The translations under genes and the position numbers were made by a program. Below the pieces are notes generated by a model. It had not been told where the DNA came from and searched no databases. It saw only the letters and a list, made by a program, of their open reading frames with translations. Positions 1 to 14,200 of a DNA stretch of 64,000 nt are shown in pieces (the first letter of the stretch is position 1; the number at the start of each line of letters is the position of its first letter). The stretch is from Dendrolimus kikuchii (taxonomy: Eukaryota > Arthropoda > Insecta > Lepidoptera > Lasiocampidae): assembly GCA_019925095.2 (NCBI GenBank), contig CM034389.1, forward strand, positions 18,091,435-18,155,434, written 5' to 3'.

Positions 1-348
1 GTAGCAATTTCTGTTTTTGAATTTATTGCGCGGTTTGCTAGCAAAAGGTCTCTGTAACTCGGTTTTGGCCGATATTATTCGTGCGGGCTGCGTTTTGTTT
101 ACAAATTGCTCGCCGGTGCGTGCTCTGCTTCAAATCGGCTGAAGATAAAGGCACTGGCACCCACAGATAATTTTCCTTAAGCCTTGTTTATGCGTATTTT
201 GAAGCAAATTCATAGCTTCTTTACGTTCAAGATGAAAAGTCGTGCCGTTGCATATACGAGTATGTCCAGTGATATATAATATCGGATGTGTGCGATAATG
301 CAAGCAGTGAAAGGCTGCGTATAGATAACGAACTTATTTTTATTGCAT
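1..348 (+). other. LpR upstream intron or 5' region, no feature recognised
   Basis: The first 130 bases are slightly more GC-rich than what follows, but no coding exon or signal peptide could be supported. It should be part of the intron between the signal-peptide exon and LDLa 1. Confidence 0.4.
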
Positions 349-592
349 GATTTCAGCAGACAGACAGACAGGGCCCACCTGATGGGACACTGTTACCATC
401 GCCTATGGACATTCGTAACACCAAAAGTGCTATCAATGTGCTGCCGCTCTCTAAAGGGAGTCTAGTACGGTCACTAATGACGAAACACAACTCGAGGTTG
501 TTATGACGGCAAACTGTAGCATCCAAACAGGGAAATACCCTACCACCTACCGGTGGGTTGTTTTGTTGCGCTCGGCCAGAGGAAATTGTAAA
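349..592 (-). mobile_element. Dispersed SINE-like repeat, copy 1 (family D)
   Basis: On the minus strand this copy ends with the family tail GCAAATGTCCATAGGCGATGG-like sequence followed by a CTGTCTGCTG end. Here it reads, on the plus strand, CAGACAGACAG then ACCATCGCCTATGGACATT. It matches the copies at 1744, 9629, 42776 and 55806. It is diverged. Confidence 0.75.
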
Positions 593-1246
593 TGTAACGG
601 ATAAAAACTATGTATTGCATTATTAGAATTTTTACTATACAAATTGAATTGTCAGAATTAGTTTAATTATTACTGTTCGGTTCCCTATTTTCGTTGAGAG
701 TATAATGTATTTTTAATTTCTACCATGATGGAATTATTGAAAATATTCTGCTACGTACATAATACTATGTAGGTCTAAATTAGAGAGAGGCTTCTTTTCC
801 TCCTGCTAGTGATAAAATGGTTCTAGCAAGGCTCTACCACGCCCAGATATATGTACATAAGTATATTCAATATCCCCCATATTGAATATACATATATACA
901 TGAATACAGTTTTTTTTTATACCGGGCTCAAATTCGCGAGGATAGTCCTTGTAATCAATATACGAAAAAAATATTAAGAAGAGGTACATAACTAATAATA
1001 CCGAATTGACATTGATATTAATATATAGCGATCTCACAGTTTTTTTGCAATTCATATCTATTTTTGTATGAAGGTCTCTTTTAAAAATTATGGTGTATAG
1101 GTAAGCAATAAAAAATGTACGCTTCGCCAAACCTGCGTAACCAAACTCTTAACGATATTACTGGATTCCTTTATTCATTTATTGTCTGTTGTTCGTTTCT
1201 TCTTTGTCTTTTTTAATTACTTAGTTGGTTTTTTCTTTCTTTACAG
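593..1246 (+). other. AT-rich LpR intron end, nothing recognised
   Basis: No repeat copy or coding frame is supported. The last 40 bases form the T-rich acceptor tract of visible exon 1. Confidence 0.5.
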
Positions 1247-1369
1247 ACACACGCACTTGTACCGCTTCGGAATTCCGTTGTAAAACTGGAAGGTGTATAC
1301 CATTGTCGTGGAGATGTGACAATGAAAAAGACTGCTCAGATGGCTCTGATGAAGAACCAGGAACTTGCA
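1247..1369 (+). CDS. LpR: LpR visible exon 1: LDLa repeat 1
   Basis: This exon has a complete class A repeat with six cysteines, from TCTASEFRC to [10 protein letters not shown]. It is preceded by a pyrimidine-rich tract and TTTACAG, and followed by the donor GTAAGT at 1370. Both boundaries are phase 1, the usual module phase of LDLR-family ligand-binding exons. The calcium cage SDGSDE and the Trp of the SWRCD motif are present. Confidence 0.93.
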
Positions 1370-4300
1370 GTAAGTTTCCTGATTGTTGTCTATATTCTGT
1401 AACAGTATGATTTAGATAATTAATAACTATTTTTTGTACAATTAAGTAGATATTGGCGAACAATGACTAATAAAGTTTGTCCATTAATAGACAAAAGAAT
1501 ACATTCAGAATAATTTAATATGAAGAGTATATTTTTTGAAGTGCTAACTTCTTATGGGAGGGTAAACCACTTCGTTACGTAACGTTAGATTAGTTTAAGT
1601 TATCACTTCTGTCGGGCGTCCCGAGACGCACACCGTCTTTTTTTACTCGTAGTACCTATTTATATTTTAGCGTGCGATCACTATCTTGCCTAACGGCGAC
1701 GATGCTATCTTCTATGATGATATATGTTTTTTTTTTTATTGCAGGAGTCCAGCAGACAGGCAGACGGCCCACTGGATGGAAAGCGGTTACCATCGCCTAT
1801 AGACATTTGCAACACCAAAGGTGCTACAAATGCGCTGCTGCTCTCTTAAGTGAGTCTGGAACCTGGTCACTAATGCCGGAACACAACTCAAAGTTGTTAT
1901 GGCGACATGCTCTAGACCAGGGGTGGTAGCCATCCAGTCGGGCAAATGCCCTACCACCTGGCTGTGGGTTGTTTAGTCGCCTCTTACAACAGGCCGCCCG
2001 GCCGCAGGAAATTATATTCTTTCTCCGTTCCTGCACGGATAGAATATGTATATACATGAAACAAACAAACTTATAATAAAATATATTATACGATACCTGC
2101 TTTATCTAAGTATCTAATCACTCTTATAGGCCTTTATACCTTTATACCTATATATGTAAAGCCTCCTTTTTTAAAGGAACCTATGTAGTTTTTTTATACT
2201 TAAATTTAATAAGCAAAACCTATATATAAATTTTGATCCAATCAAAATCACAAATGTGACAGCTAAACTAAAAATGGAAAACTAATGCTACCACCGTGCA
2301 GCACTATGTACCTTAATATAATGAATCAAATAAAAATCCAAACTATCGATATTTTATGGCACAACACCTCACACACCTTACAATAGTGATTTAAAGACTC
2401 CCATCTCGCTATATTTCGCTCGAAATAACAAGCATCTTTGTTAGCTCTTCTATTCTTAATGCTTAATCTATTCACAACTTCGCTTCGTTGGCGAATTTGC
2501 CCAAAGCGGAATATAAAGCTAAACAAATTATTTTCTTAAAACAACTAGTTTACATTCGCTGTTGAATAAAACTTGGGTAAACATCTTAGAAGTTTACGCA
2601 ATATACATCAGAGACGAGTTCAAATAGCCGGCCCCTACTCAGTATAATTTGTGTGGAGAAAATAAGCAAACAGTGTTACTTCAGCAAATTTACTTTAAGG
2701 CAACTTGACGGTCTGTATTCTACATTGTTTTTTGGGGTGTAACAATGAAAAAACAAGGTCGGTAAATGGTAAAGCCAGGGTTCGAGGCGAAACCAGACAA
2801 TTTGGTAATCCCGACCTAAGGGTTGTCCATTATTGTTAACAAAAAACTCCTTCATGCAAGCGAACCCTATTTGCGAGTCCCAAACAAAGTAAATTTGAAA
2901 ATTGATTTAAGGCTGGTTTACATTACAATATTTACACTTATAAATTTATAGCTGTGTATCATAGTTCTTTTAAAGCCCGATGAACTTTAGTGTTCAATTG
3001 GCCGCATGACAGGTAAATGACCCAAGTAATAAAGTCTTTTCAGATGTTTTAATTGTCAGCAACAAGGCAACCTATTTATAGGACTTGCACAACAGTAGGA
3101 AAACGAGGATGTTCTTGTTGAACCTCGAAGTCCCATTTAATTAAAAATTGAAGTTTTTACGCTCGCATGTTAAACTTCGTATTTTATTTAATGTTAACAT
3201 GACAAAGAATCCACAAATTGAAAAGGTCAATCTGTAATGGTGATATTAGACGCATCAACCAAATTGATTCAATTTATTGTATTGTATTGTAGAAAAATGC
3301 AGAACTGTAAGGACGTAATCTATAATATTATAAAATTTTAAACATGCCGTGTCTGTATATTAAAGCTATTTAAAAAAAGCAACTAGAATAGACTATATAA
3401 AAAACGGAGAACAGCATGCAATTTTTTTTTAGATTTCTTGTCTGTTTCATCAGGATTCACGTAAAAATACTGAGCCGAGTTTGATGCACTTTTCTCTGAT
3501 CGACGGAAATTTTTTAGACTTAAATTCTGCGCTACTTTTTATCCTGGGAATTCCGCGGGAAAATTCCTGGAAGTCATGTAAAATGGCTAGATTTTAAAAA
3601 AAACCAATTCCAATGTGATTTTTTTACTGATCGATAACATTTTTTTTGTAATAAAATGTGTGATATTTTTTATCCCGAGAATCCCGCGGGAATTTACCCG
3701 GGAGCAGTTTGTAGTTGTCCGTGTGTATAATAGTACATTATGGTACTAGTGTGTAACATTGGTGATTACCGCCGAGGCGCCATTGAGACTCGAGCCGTAG
3801 GCGAGGGTCTTAAGAGAGCCGAGGACGGTAATCATCAATACACACGTGTATCATACGACGTTTTTCAACACACTTGTGAATAAAATAACAACAAAAACTC
3901 ATTTTATTTAGTAGATAAAAAAGTTATATATGAGTGAAAGTTTTATTTGTTAAACACGTACGAGTTAAAATTATCTATTTAAATAAGAAGTTGCATGAAA
4001 TGAGCAAGCAATAGGAACATTAATTTATTTGTTCTATAGAACACGATCTTTTTTTTTGAATAAAAACTTTTTTAAGAACAAAGCAACTCAACCAATAAAA
4101 TTTAAAAAAAAATCTATAACTCACTAGTGAGTTATAATGTTTTTTACTCACAGTTTAATAATGGGTGTCATTCTGTGCCTAATTGCGGTGACCATAGAGC
4201 CACTTTATGAGCAAGTGTGTTGAAAAAATTATTCCGACACTGTTTTCATTAAAACAGCTATCTATCGTTTTAGTAAAAAACTGTGTTGATACTTTGTGTC

Positions 4301-7300
4301 TTAGAAATACCGCGGGAAAGTCGCGTCAAGCGTGGACGAAGTCGCGAGCATATCCTGGTTATATATAGTAACAACCCACAAACGTCCCACTTCTGGTCTC
4401 GTGTCTACCACTATTGGGAAACGGACAGAGTACCCCGCCACGCTTGTCCAAGGCAGCTTGGCGGGTTTGATACATCGGTTATTATCGTAAGCACGTGGTA
4501 ATTGTAACAACATGCATATTAGGTCAGAAAACTGCCTAAGTGGTGCATGATTTATGACCAGGATACGAACCCGCGCCCTTTGAGCTTGGGACGCGTGCGC
4601 TAGCCATGAAGCTACTACGGCTTTTTAAGAACATGATGACATTCAATTACCTAGAATGACTTATTATTACTTGCTGTATCCAATTTGATAGACAGCATAA
4701 TTAATCCGTCCAATACCGTAACATGAAAGCGTAAAAAATAAATTATCTGACAATTTATGACAAAAGTTTAAAGTACGCGCCACGCGTATTTTATCCTTCG
4801 TGAGGCTTCTGACGGAGATTAAAATCTTAATTACGGGCGAATTTTCAAGATTAATTTCATAATCTTTGCCGTCTGTTTCACCTTTTCTCTTATGCATATT
4901 AAAGTACTGTTAACGATATTTGATTTAACATTATAAGCTATTTAAGCTGTTCAGATGTTGTCAAAAGCAAAAATGTATACACATAGATATATCATATGTT
5001 ACTGTAAAAGCTCGTATATTGGTAAATCTTAGGCTTCACCAGTGAATCTAAAGCTTTACCAACATCAGTTGATAAATGTAAGAATTTAGATTTTTTTCTA
5101 TTCGATCTTGCTGATTTTGCTTGCTTGTTTGTAAATGTTGGTTTTGGGCATAAAACAATGAGTAGTATTTTTAAATAATTTGTTAGAATTACTTGTCAGT
5201 GAAAACTTTAAATATTTTATATTATCTTTATGATACATCAAAAGGCGATTCATCCTATCCATTTAATCACTGATGCCATAATTTTTATAGCAAAAATATT
5301 AATTTTGTTCAATTATAGTAGGTATATTAATTTTTTAATATTTACCATGTCTCTGAAGTATATCGTGAGATTTACCTTTTGGGTGATAAAAGTAACGATA
5401 GTCACAGAACAATTTGAACTTTTACCGTGAAGAGTTGGTAAATCTTATGATTTACTGTAGTTCGTTGTTTATCAGTAACATAATTATAACACATAGTATT
5501 ATTAATTTGAACATGAACATACAGACAGGAAGCTTTCAGCGGGGCAGTAAGGTGAAGTCCCGTAAGCATTGCAGCTACACGAAAATGGTCTTAGGAGACT
5601 GTCCATAATTTTTCGTGAAATTTAGATTTACAAAAGTTAGCAAGAAGATGGCCATTTTACATTTTTTTTCTAAAATATGCCAATCAATCCTCTTTTTGGT
5701 ACTGGTCAAAAACTTGTATGAGACTAATCCAGGTTGCAGTACTAAAAAAGTCAAAAACTAAAAAAACCCCTTCTCGTATATTTTATATAAAAATTTTACA
5801 CAATTTATTTTTTATGTCAATCGATCCTGTTTCTAATGCTGATCAAAAACTTCTATCAGATCAATCATCGTTGCAGTACTAAAAGAGTCCGAAAGCGCAA
5901 AAATCTTTTCCCGTATATCTTTTAAGAAGTCCAATGTATCTTTTTCATTTTTCAAATATTTTTGTTGGCTGAATAAAAAGATAAAATATCTAATTTGGAA
6001 CATGTTATTGTTTTATGTCCTCAAAAAATCTTGATAGTGTTGCGAGTTGCAGGATTATAATGCTGTTGGAATTATTATAGAGTTTATTAGAACTATACGA
6101 ACACGTATAACACAGGTACAAATATAACCGAACACAACTAGTCCAAACGTAATGCATGATTCAATAACACGCGCAAAGTCCGTCACTAAATAGATTACCG
6201 AATGTACACAAGTCTTGCTTCGGTCGTTGTTATCTCTTGACTGTCTCATCTCTCAATTGGGGCATTGCTTTATACTGTACAGATGCAATATGTCTGCCCG
6301 GCCGCGTGGACCGAATTTCTTAGAATCAGCTTGTATTTGAAAACCGAGACACCTGGCAGTGATCATAATACAACAATGGACCGTAAAAGATTACAATACA
6401 CAATGGGCTGTTTAATCACAATTTTTAAACACAGAGTAAACAAAAGAAGTCCAAATTGCGAAAGGCAATAAAATGCAGGTGTGAATTTGTTTTTGTCGGT
6501 CGTAACAATAGTTTGTTGCATCAGAAAAGCTTTGCGTGATTTTTTTTCAATCTTATCTTTTTATTCGGTGATCAAAAAGATTTAATTTTGATAAATAGAA
6601 AAGGTAGGTTGGACTTCACTACTCGAACGAAGGTTAGTCCGATAGAAGTTTTTGATCAGTATTAGAAACAGGATCGAATGCCATCAGATTTTTTAGTATT
6701 ACATTTTCATACAAAAAAAAATACAAGGGAAACTTTTTTGCAATATCTTATATATACAATATATTATTATTTTTAGTACTCCTACCTGGGTTGGACCTAT
6801 ACGAGTTTTTGATTAATATCAGGAACAGGGTTGATTGGCATCAAAAGATTATTTCACGAATAATTATGGATAGTCTTTAAGATCATTTTCGTGTAGCTGC
6901 AATGATTAAAGTACTGGCTCTTACTGCCCCGCTGAAAGATTCCAGCCTGTATAATGTATAATAGAATCTCCTACGATTTCTTAAAGAACTGTACATTATT
7001 TAGTATCCGAAATGTATTATTTATACAATACTAGAGTTTATCCCGCGGCTGCGCCGCGGGTTAACCTCTAGTTCCTGCTTCTTGTTTAAAGAGCAGGCGT
7101 TAATACAGGTTACAATGTACACCATTTTTATGTTAGTGCCATTTGCACCCGAAAAATTCACATTTTATATCGCAAACTCGATGCGTGATATATACTCATG
7201 CCGATCTCCTGGCATGATATATATATTTGTCCATTTTCGGCATTAAAACTACATTTAAACAAAATTACAATAAAAACGATCCAGTATTCCCAGTGTTTTC

Positions 7301-8217
7301 TGAAAACTTAACAGAAAGACATATCGAGTTACTATCGCATTTTTATAGACGATGCATTTTTATATCTATGAACTTGAGAAATGATTGGTCTCTTCCAAAC
7401 TACAAAAATGACAAAAGGGAGAAAATGAGCAAAAAGGATAAAAAAGAGCAAAAAGAGCAAAAGAGCAAAAGAGCAAAAGAGCAAAAGGGCAAAAGGGCAA
7501 AAGGGCAAAAGGGCAAAAGGGCAAAGGGGCAAAGGGGCAAAAGGGCAGAGGGACAGAGGGGAAAAAGGGCAAAAGGGTAAAAGGGCAAAAGGGCAAAGGG
7601 GAAAAGGGGCAAAAGGGCAGAGGGGCAGAGGGGCAAAAGGGCAAAAGGGCAAAAGGGCAAAAGGGCAAAAGGGCAAAGGGGCAGAGGGGCAGAGGGGCAG
7701 AGGGGCAGCGGGGCAAAAGGGCAAAAGGGCAAAGGGGCAAAGGGGCAGAGGGGCAAAAGGGCAAAAGGGCAAAGGGGCAAAAGGGCAGAGGGGCAGAGGG
7801 GCAGAGGGGCAAAAGGGCAAAGGGACACAGGGGCAAAGGGGCAAAGGGGCAAAAGGACAAAAAGGATAAAATAACCAAAATGATGAAAATGGCAAATCAC
7901 AAAACCAACCAAAGCCTGTCCCACTTTTGGGATAATCTTTACATAAATCTATCCCAAAATCTATCCCATTATCCAGGATAAAAGGTATCCCTTGTCCACC
8001 CGCGATATTCAAATTACATGTATACCGAATTTCAACTAAATCGGTCCAGTACTTTTCCCCTTAAAAGCATAACAAACAGAAAGACAAATATATTTTTATC
8101 CCGGAAACTATCCCATTTTTCGGGATAAAAAGTATCCTATGTTCATTCTCGGCATCGAAAATATATATATACTGAGTTTCAGCCAAATCGGTCCAGTAGT
8201 TTTTACGTGAAAACGGA

Positions 8218-8274
<57 letters not shown>

Positions 8275-11200
8275 GTTACTTTCGCATTTATAATATTAAT
8301 ATTAATAGGGATAATATGTGAACATTTGACTAAAATCATGTTTTAGAAAATAAAACAACTAATACTAACTCGGTTATAAAGACTGAAATCAATAGATTTT
8401 TAATTGTTTTTGATATTGTTTTACTTTTTTTATTAACTATCCTATTGCTTATCTGTGCTGTACACATATTTGGAATTAATATAGATACAGATACTTATTT
8501 TACAAGTCTTTAAAAGAGCATATATTTTGGTATGGAAACTTGACATGTATACAAATTTTTGTCTTGACTGTTCTAAATCCATATCGAAATACGTATATGC
8601 GAAGAAATCTTGTTATTTCATTGAATTCACTCGTTGAGTACCTACGTTAGATATCAACAGGGAATGTCAAATGCGGGATCAAAGAGCACGTAATGTAATT
8701 TGTCTGATGTGATCATTCTTCAAAAAAAAAAAATCGAGCACGAGCAGTAATGAATTTTGTCGCTTGACGCGGTATTTAAATAAAACACGTAATACGAATT
8801 TGAACATTCCACGGGGTGCGCAAAGGATCGTTGGCAATTTATTTATTGTTAACGCACGAAATAATGGAGAAGAGCGCGTGGGAGTTACACGAGTATCATA
8901 ATTCGCGTTCGAGATGAGTAAGCAGCTAAATTATGTGCTCTGTTAAATGAACTTGATCCCTTTCAAATGGTAAAAGGGGTGGGTATCAGATTAATTAGAT
9001 ACATACTATACGGTGAAAATTATGCTCATGTACTTCGCTTTATCAGCCAAAATATATAATAATACTGTTTATTTTCGTATTATTTCAATGCTACGTGTTC
9101 ACATACACATATCTATGATTGATACTTAACATGATACGATACCGAAGAATATTAATTTCAATGACTGTACTAATTTAATCGATCAAGGGAATATAAAATA
9201 TAGCGTATCAATATATTATAGTGCGTGGCGACCAACAACAGCACTATTGGTTTCAACTTTTGATGGTGAATGACGGTTCAGTAAAAATAATCACAGAGTA
9301 CATTAAATAAACATAGGAGGCCACTATCACTATATATTGTCAAGGGCAATTTGATTAATCGGGCATTATTAATATGGACCGATCATTATGAATAATGACC
9401 AAGAGCGTCGGTCAATTCGTTAAATTAAAAAGTAATTAATGTCCAACGGCCCGTGGTCCGTTTAAAAATCATGGTTGGAGATAACTTAAATTTATCACTT
9501 GGACCGGGCAGTATAAATACTTACCTACTTCTAGCCGGGCAATGTGATAAATTCGGTTACCTTTCCATAAGAATGATGAAGTTTAATTCTTTTAAGGAAG
9601 GGGTATTGGTTAAATATCTTAACTTATCTGTGCAGGAACGGAAAAAGGATACAATATCCTGCGGCCCGGCGGCCTGTCGTAAGAGGCGACTTAACAACTC
9701 ACAGCCAGGTGGTATGGCATTTGCCCGACTGGATGGCTACTACCCCAGGTCTAAAGTATGTCGCCATAACAACCTTGAATTGTGTTCCGGCGTTAATGAC
9801 CAGGTTGCAGTCTCCCTTAAGAGAGCAGCAGCGCATTTGGTGTTTGGTGTTGCAAATGTCCATAGGCGATGGTAACCGCTTTCCATCAAGTGGGCCGTCT
9901 GCCTGTCTGCTGTACTCCTGCAATACAAATAATAATAATAATAAATGGCACTTTTATTTATTATGAACAGATCCTATTATGAGAGATTTTTTTAATATAG
10001 GCTAGACGGCTAAAGCGGGAGCGAATCGAAGCGGAGCTTCCCGCCTTCGTCTTCGTAGTTATTTTTTAAAACTAGCCAAAAATCACTTCATATCCCAAAT
10101 TATAAATAAAAGTGCTATAAAATTATACCTTAACCTCATTTAATAAACAAAAAACTACAGTTCATCTGTGTTTTATTATATTGACCAAGATAAAGTTGTC
10201 ATTAGTCATACTGACCGGGAAAAGTGATTAATCATGCAGTTTTATTTGTATTGCCCACTTGATACGGGCATTATTTATACAGACCGGTCATTATTCATGG
10301 TAACCAGATTTATCAAATTGCCCGTGACATATATATGCGTGTTGCGTGCGTGCTTGTGTGCGGGGCTGTGTGTAAAGATGCACGTTCTTGAAAACGTTGT
10401 TTTCCATAAAGTATAATAATATATATACTTTACATACAATACGCAGTGAAAAATTTACCCGCTTACACGTTTTAAGCCGTTTTGTCGATTCATAAGAGGG
10501 TCAAGCTATATATTTTGATTTTTAACGCTATCATTTTTGCAATAATACAAGTGACCCGTAAAATTAAATTTCGCTTTCACAAGTGGCACATATGTGATGC
10601 ACATGAAATACGGATATTCAATTTTATTTAATTATGTATGTCTTGATACATGCTCCCTTGATGTTATTACCATCTTTTCTATGTACCATGTTTTATGCAA
10701 TAAAGGATATGATTTGATTTAAAATTTAACACATTACATTGGAGATAATTTAAAACAGAAATATCAAGATTCGGCTTTTTAAAAGAACTGTTTGAAAAGG
10801 TAATTTATATAACACCCTTAGAGATGCTGGCAAGCTATCCAAAGTAAGAAGTTGGCAGCTCACCCAGAGAAACTCACTTCATGTTTACGTAATTCTTTAG
10901 CATCGTCGCCAAACAACGTTATACACTAATAAAAGGGCTGTTTGGAATCATTAATTACACTTTATTCGCGCTCGTGCTTAGCATAAACATTTATTATTTC
11001 GTGGGAGTACTCGTCTAGAATTTTAAACATGTTTGTAACGTTAACTCTTCGCGATGATAATGCTATTTTAATTCAAACCGTAAATTTTTGGGGTTCTCTA
11101 GCAATTGTGACATAATCGAAACAATTATTACATCGTCATTTTCTTAGTCCGTCCGTCATTACATAAAGTATATTACTCACAATGTTTAAACAAACAAATA

Positions 11201-14200
11201 AAAAATACAAATTAGGGGTTTGTTGCCATGTATGTAACTGAGGGAAGAAAATTCTTGTAATAGGGGTTAAAGGTATCGTCAGTGTTGTCTACAAAATTAT
11301 AACTATGTTTGTTGGTGAAGTCAATCGATGGTGAGATAGTAGCTTTCAAAGTCAAAATGAAAATAAAAAAACGTGTAAGTTTAACTTTGGAACAAGGTGT
11401 AGAAATAATATTTTCTGAAGTTTTCGCGACTTGTATACATAATAAAACGACGTTTTAAGGGTTTTAATCGCGGTGATTTATTTGATTTTTGTTATTCTGA
11501 GGTTTCGGCCACTTTTCAGTAGCCGTGATCACGAAGGACGAAAATGTCAAGTGTCAACGAGTATTGTTAACGTCGGAATAACAAAAATCAAATAAGTTAC
11601 CTCGCTTAAAACCGTTAAAACGTAGTTTCATTGAGGTATAGAAATTTAAAAAAAATCAAGGCCGAACAATTCTTAAATACTTTAATGAAAATAAATTTTA
11701 ACAAATAATTTGAATAGTTTCTGAGATGAAGCAAAGGCGCCATTCTGGGCAGTTAGTCAATTAATGCTTAGATAAATTTCAGGTTAATAAAATTAATGTA
11801 AATATGTAAGCAACACCTCCGTATCTAGGAAATATTCATTTCATACATTTTCCCTTAGATACAGTTAAAAGCACTGTAGCGTTACAAAATTGCGCAGATG
11901 GTTTCATGCTACGATATTTGATCCTTAATATTTTCATTTAGTTGTCTGTAAAAGTATCAATTACTAGCTAACCACTTTATGTTCTTGAGATCGATAATGT
12001 TAGTAATGGATACTGTAGGTTACATATTCAGTGATTCCAATTATAATGATTAAATCATTTTCTGAATCTGACAAAGGCTCTTTAATAGCAACAAATTGTT
12101 GTATATGCGTCTCATTCACATGCACATCAGTTTGAACTCGATTCAGAGAGCGTGCATTGATTGTGCATTTTTGTCTCAAACAGAAAGTAAGAGGAAACAT
12201 TGTGAGAAATATGGGATTATCGCTATATGAAACCTGCTAATCCAACTTGGACTAGTGCGGCGGATACCCCATCCCTTCCCTGAAGTGAAAACTCTATGTA
12301 CAGTATTGGGATATTCACAGGCTGATAGTATAATAAAAAAAAAACAATAACTCCACACCTTGTATTGTAATAACTTACAAAACTGCATTCTCCAGTATTA
12401 AAATGACCTATTTTATTTTGATTTTGTTTATACACAATACTATGCTGATTTACTTAAGAATATTAACAATAGTTAAATAAAAAAATATTTTATAAACAAA
12501 AAATTAAATACACAGCTGCTCAACGGCCTTGTTCTGACGGGAAGTTTGTTTGCACCACCGGTGAGTGCATACCAGCCTCATGGCGTTGCGATGACGCCAC
12601 TGACTGCCCCGATGGCTCTGATGAACACAAATGTGGTAAGGGCATGTTAAAAAACGGTTAGCATGCGAGGAAACTTGGCATGGTCACTTCGATTACGTCT
12701 ATAGGTCGACAACGGCATGACAGGTATCAGAATGAAATAAAAATGGATAGTTCTTTTTCAGGTGTAGTTTGTATTTTTTAATGTTTTCCGCAAGGATCCA
12801 CATGTCATAGTAACCAATTTACATTAGGGAATCCTATATTCTGTACTCCAGATATAAAATTAAAAATACCAACATCACGTTCAGGAGATTTAAATGAACA
12901 TTTACTTGTTAAAGCAAACCGGCTATAATGACATAAACAGAATGAAAATTAAGTTATATTTAAAAATACGAAGAACAGCCCTAAAAGAAAAATGAATTAA
13001 CTTAATTTATAGAAAGGAGATCAAAGCAAATTTCATCTCCGCTCTGGCAATTTGGCTACCTATTTGCAATAAAAAAAGCCTTAAGCAAAAGGTTTATTAC
13101 GAAATATGGAATCGTAATATAGCGCGTCTTGTTAGTTTAAGTTTTGCATCGTACTCAGCATGTGCATGAATTGGGTTGGCAGAAGTGGAGGCTTGCGGAC
13201 CGGAAGAGTTCACCTGCAGAGGGAAGCAGGGAGAATGCGTGCCCTTGACGTGGATGTGTGACGACAACCCCGACTGCTCGGATGGATCAGACGAGAAAGC
13301 ATGCAGTAAGGGTTTTGATATTATTGGTGCTTTTCTGCAAACTATTTTTACTAGTTCGAAATTTGAATCAATTTTAAGTTTATCGTTTATTTCGAAACTT
13401 AACTCTATTGGCGAATGAGATTCGTTGACTTATTTTGAAGTAGTGACATGTGTTTGCAAATTAGCATGACAATTATTTTTGCTTCAATAGAGCAACTACA
13501 ATATTATGGAATAAGTGATCACTTTTGGCTTAAATTTGTTTTGGTATTGCATTGGGTTTGCATGATCGATTATTATCGATATATAAAATTATCTAGATAC
13601 CCATATCAATGTAGGTGCTCTATTTCTTTTACATTCAAATACTTGTGTATTATCAGAATGATTAGCGATCATTGATGTTAAAGTTTGACAGAAAATTTAC
13701 ATACCATCACGAAAACATCTGCATAGTATCTTTCTTATATCTATTAAATTAAATTTATACTTTGTCTTTTATCAAAATCACGTAATTGGCAAATTAAACC
13801 GAATGTTATTTCTGTAAATTGCATGACGCCGACCTAGATATCTTATCACGCGAGTTAGGTTTAGTAATGTCACGCAAAAAGTATTTACATATATTTAACA
13901 TCAAGTCATTTTCGTTGTTACACAGATTTATGAATTGCAATTTATGGCAAGCAATTTATGAAACTTGATCATATATTATTGTCGTTTGTGGTGAAGCCTA
14001 GTTCTTAATGTAAGATAATTTTATCTATTCCAAACAAAAAGTGATGAATGATCTACCTAAATAAATAATATTAAAATCTATTATTAATTTAACACTATTT
14101 AATCTTAAAATATTTTATATCTTTATTTAACTCTTTCGAAACATCGAAAGTTGTTGTTTTTTTGCATAAATTTAACTATTTTGCTGTATAGTTGACGGGA

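Noticed and set aside
1221..1463. Minus-strand ORF over LDLa repeat 1
   Set aside because: It is a shadow of LpR exon 1. The same applies to the minus frames at 16154-16441, 17158-17349, 17873-18099 and 19871-20167.
7440..7862. CRISPR-like array
   Set aside because: The units are 7-8 bp with no spacers. It is a eukaryotic minisatellite.
7332..8012. Minus-strand 226-aa Pro/Cys/Leu-rich ORF and two overlapping relatives
   Set aside because: They are translations of the GGGCAAAA-type minisatellite in different frames, with no non-repetitive domain.
8061..8339. Minus-strand ORF with [12 protein letters not shown] repeats
   Set aside because: It is a translation of the (ACAG)n microsatellite in a LINE tail.
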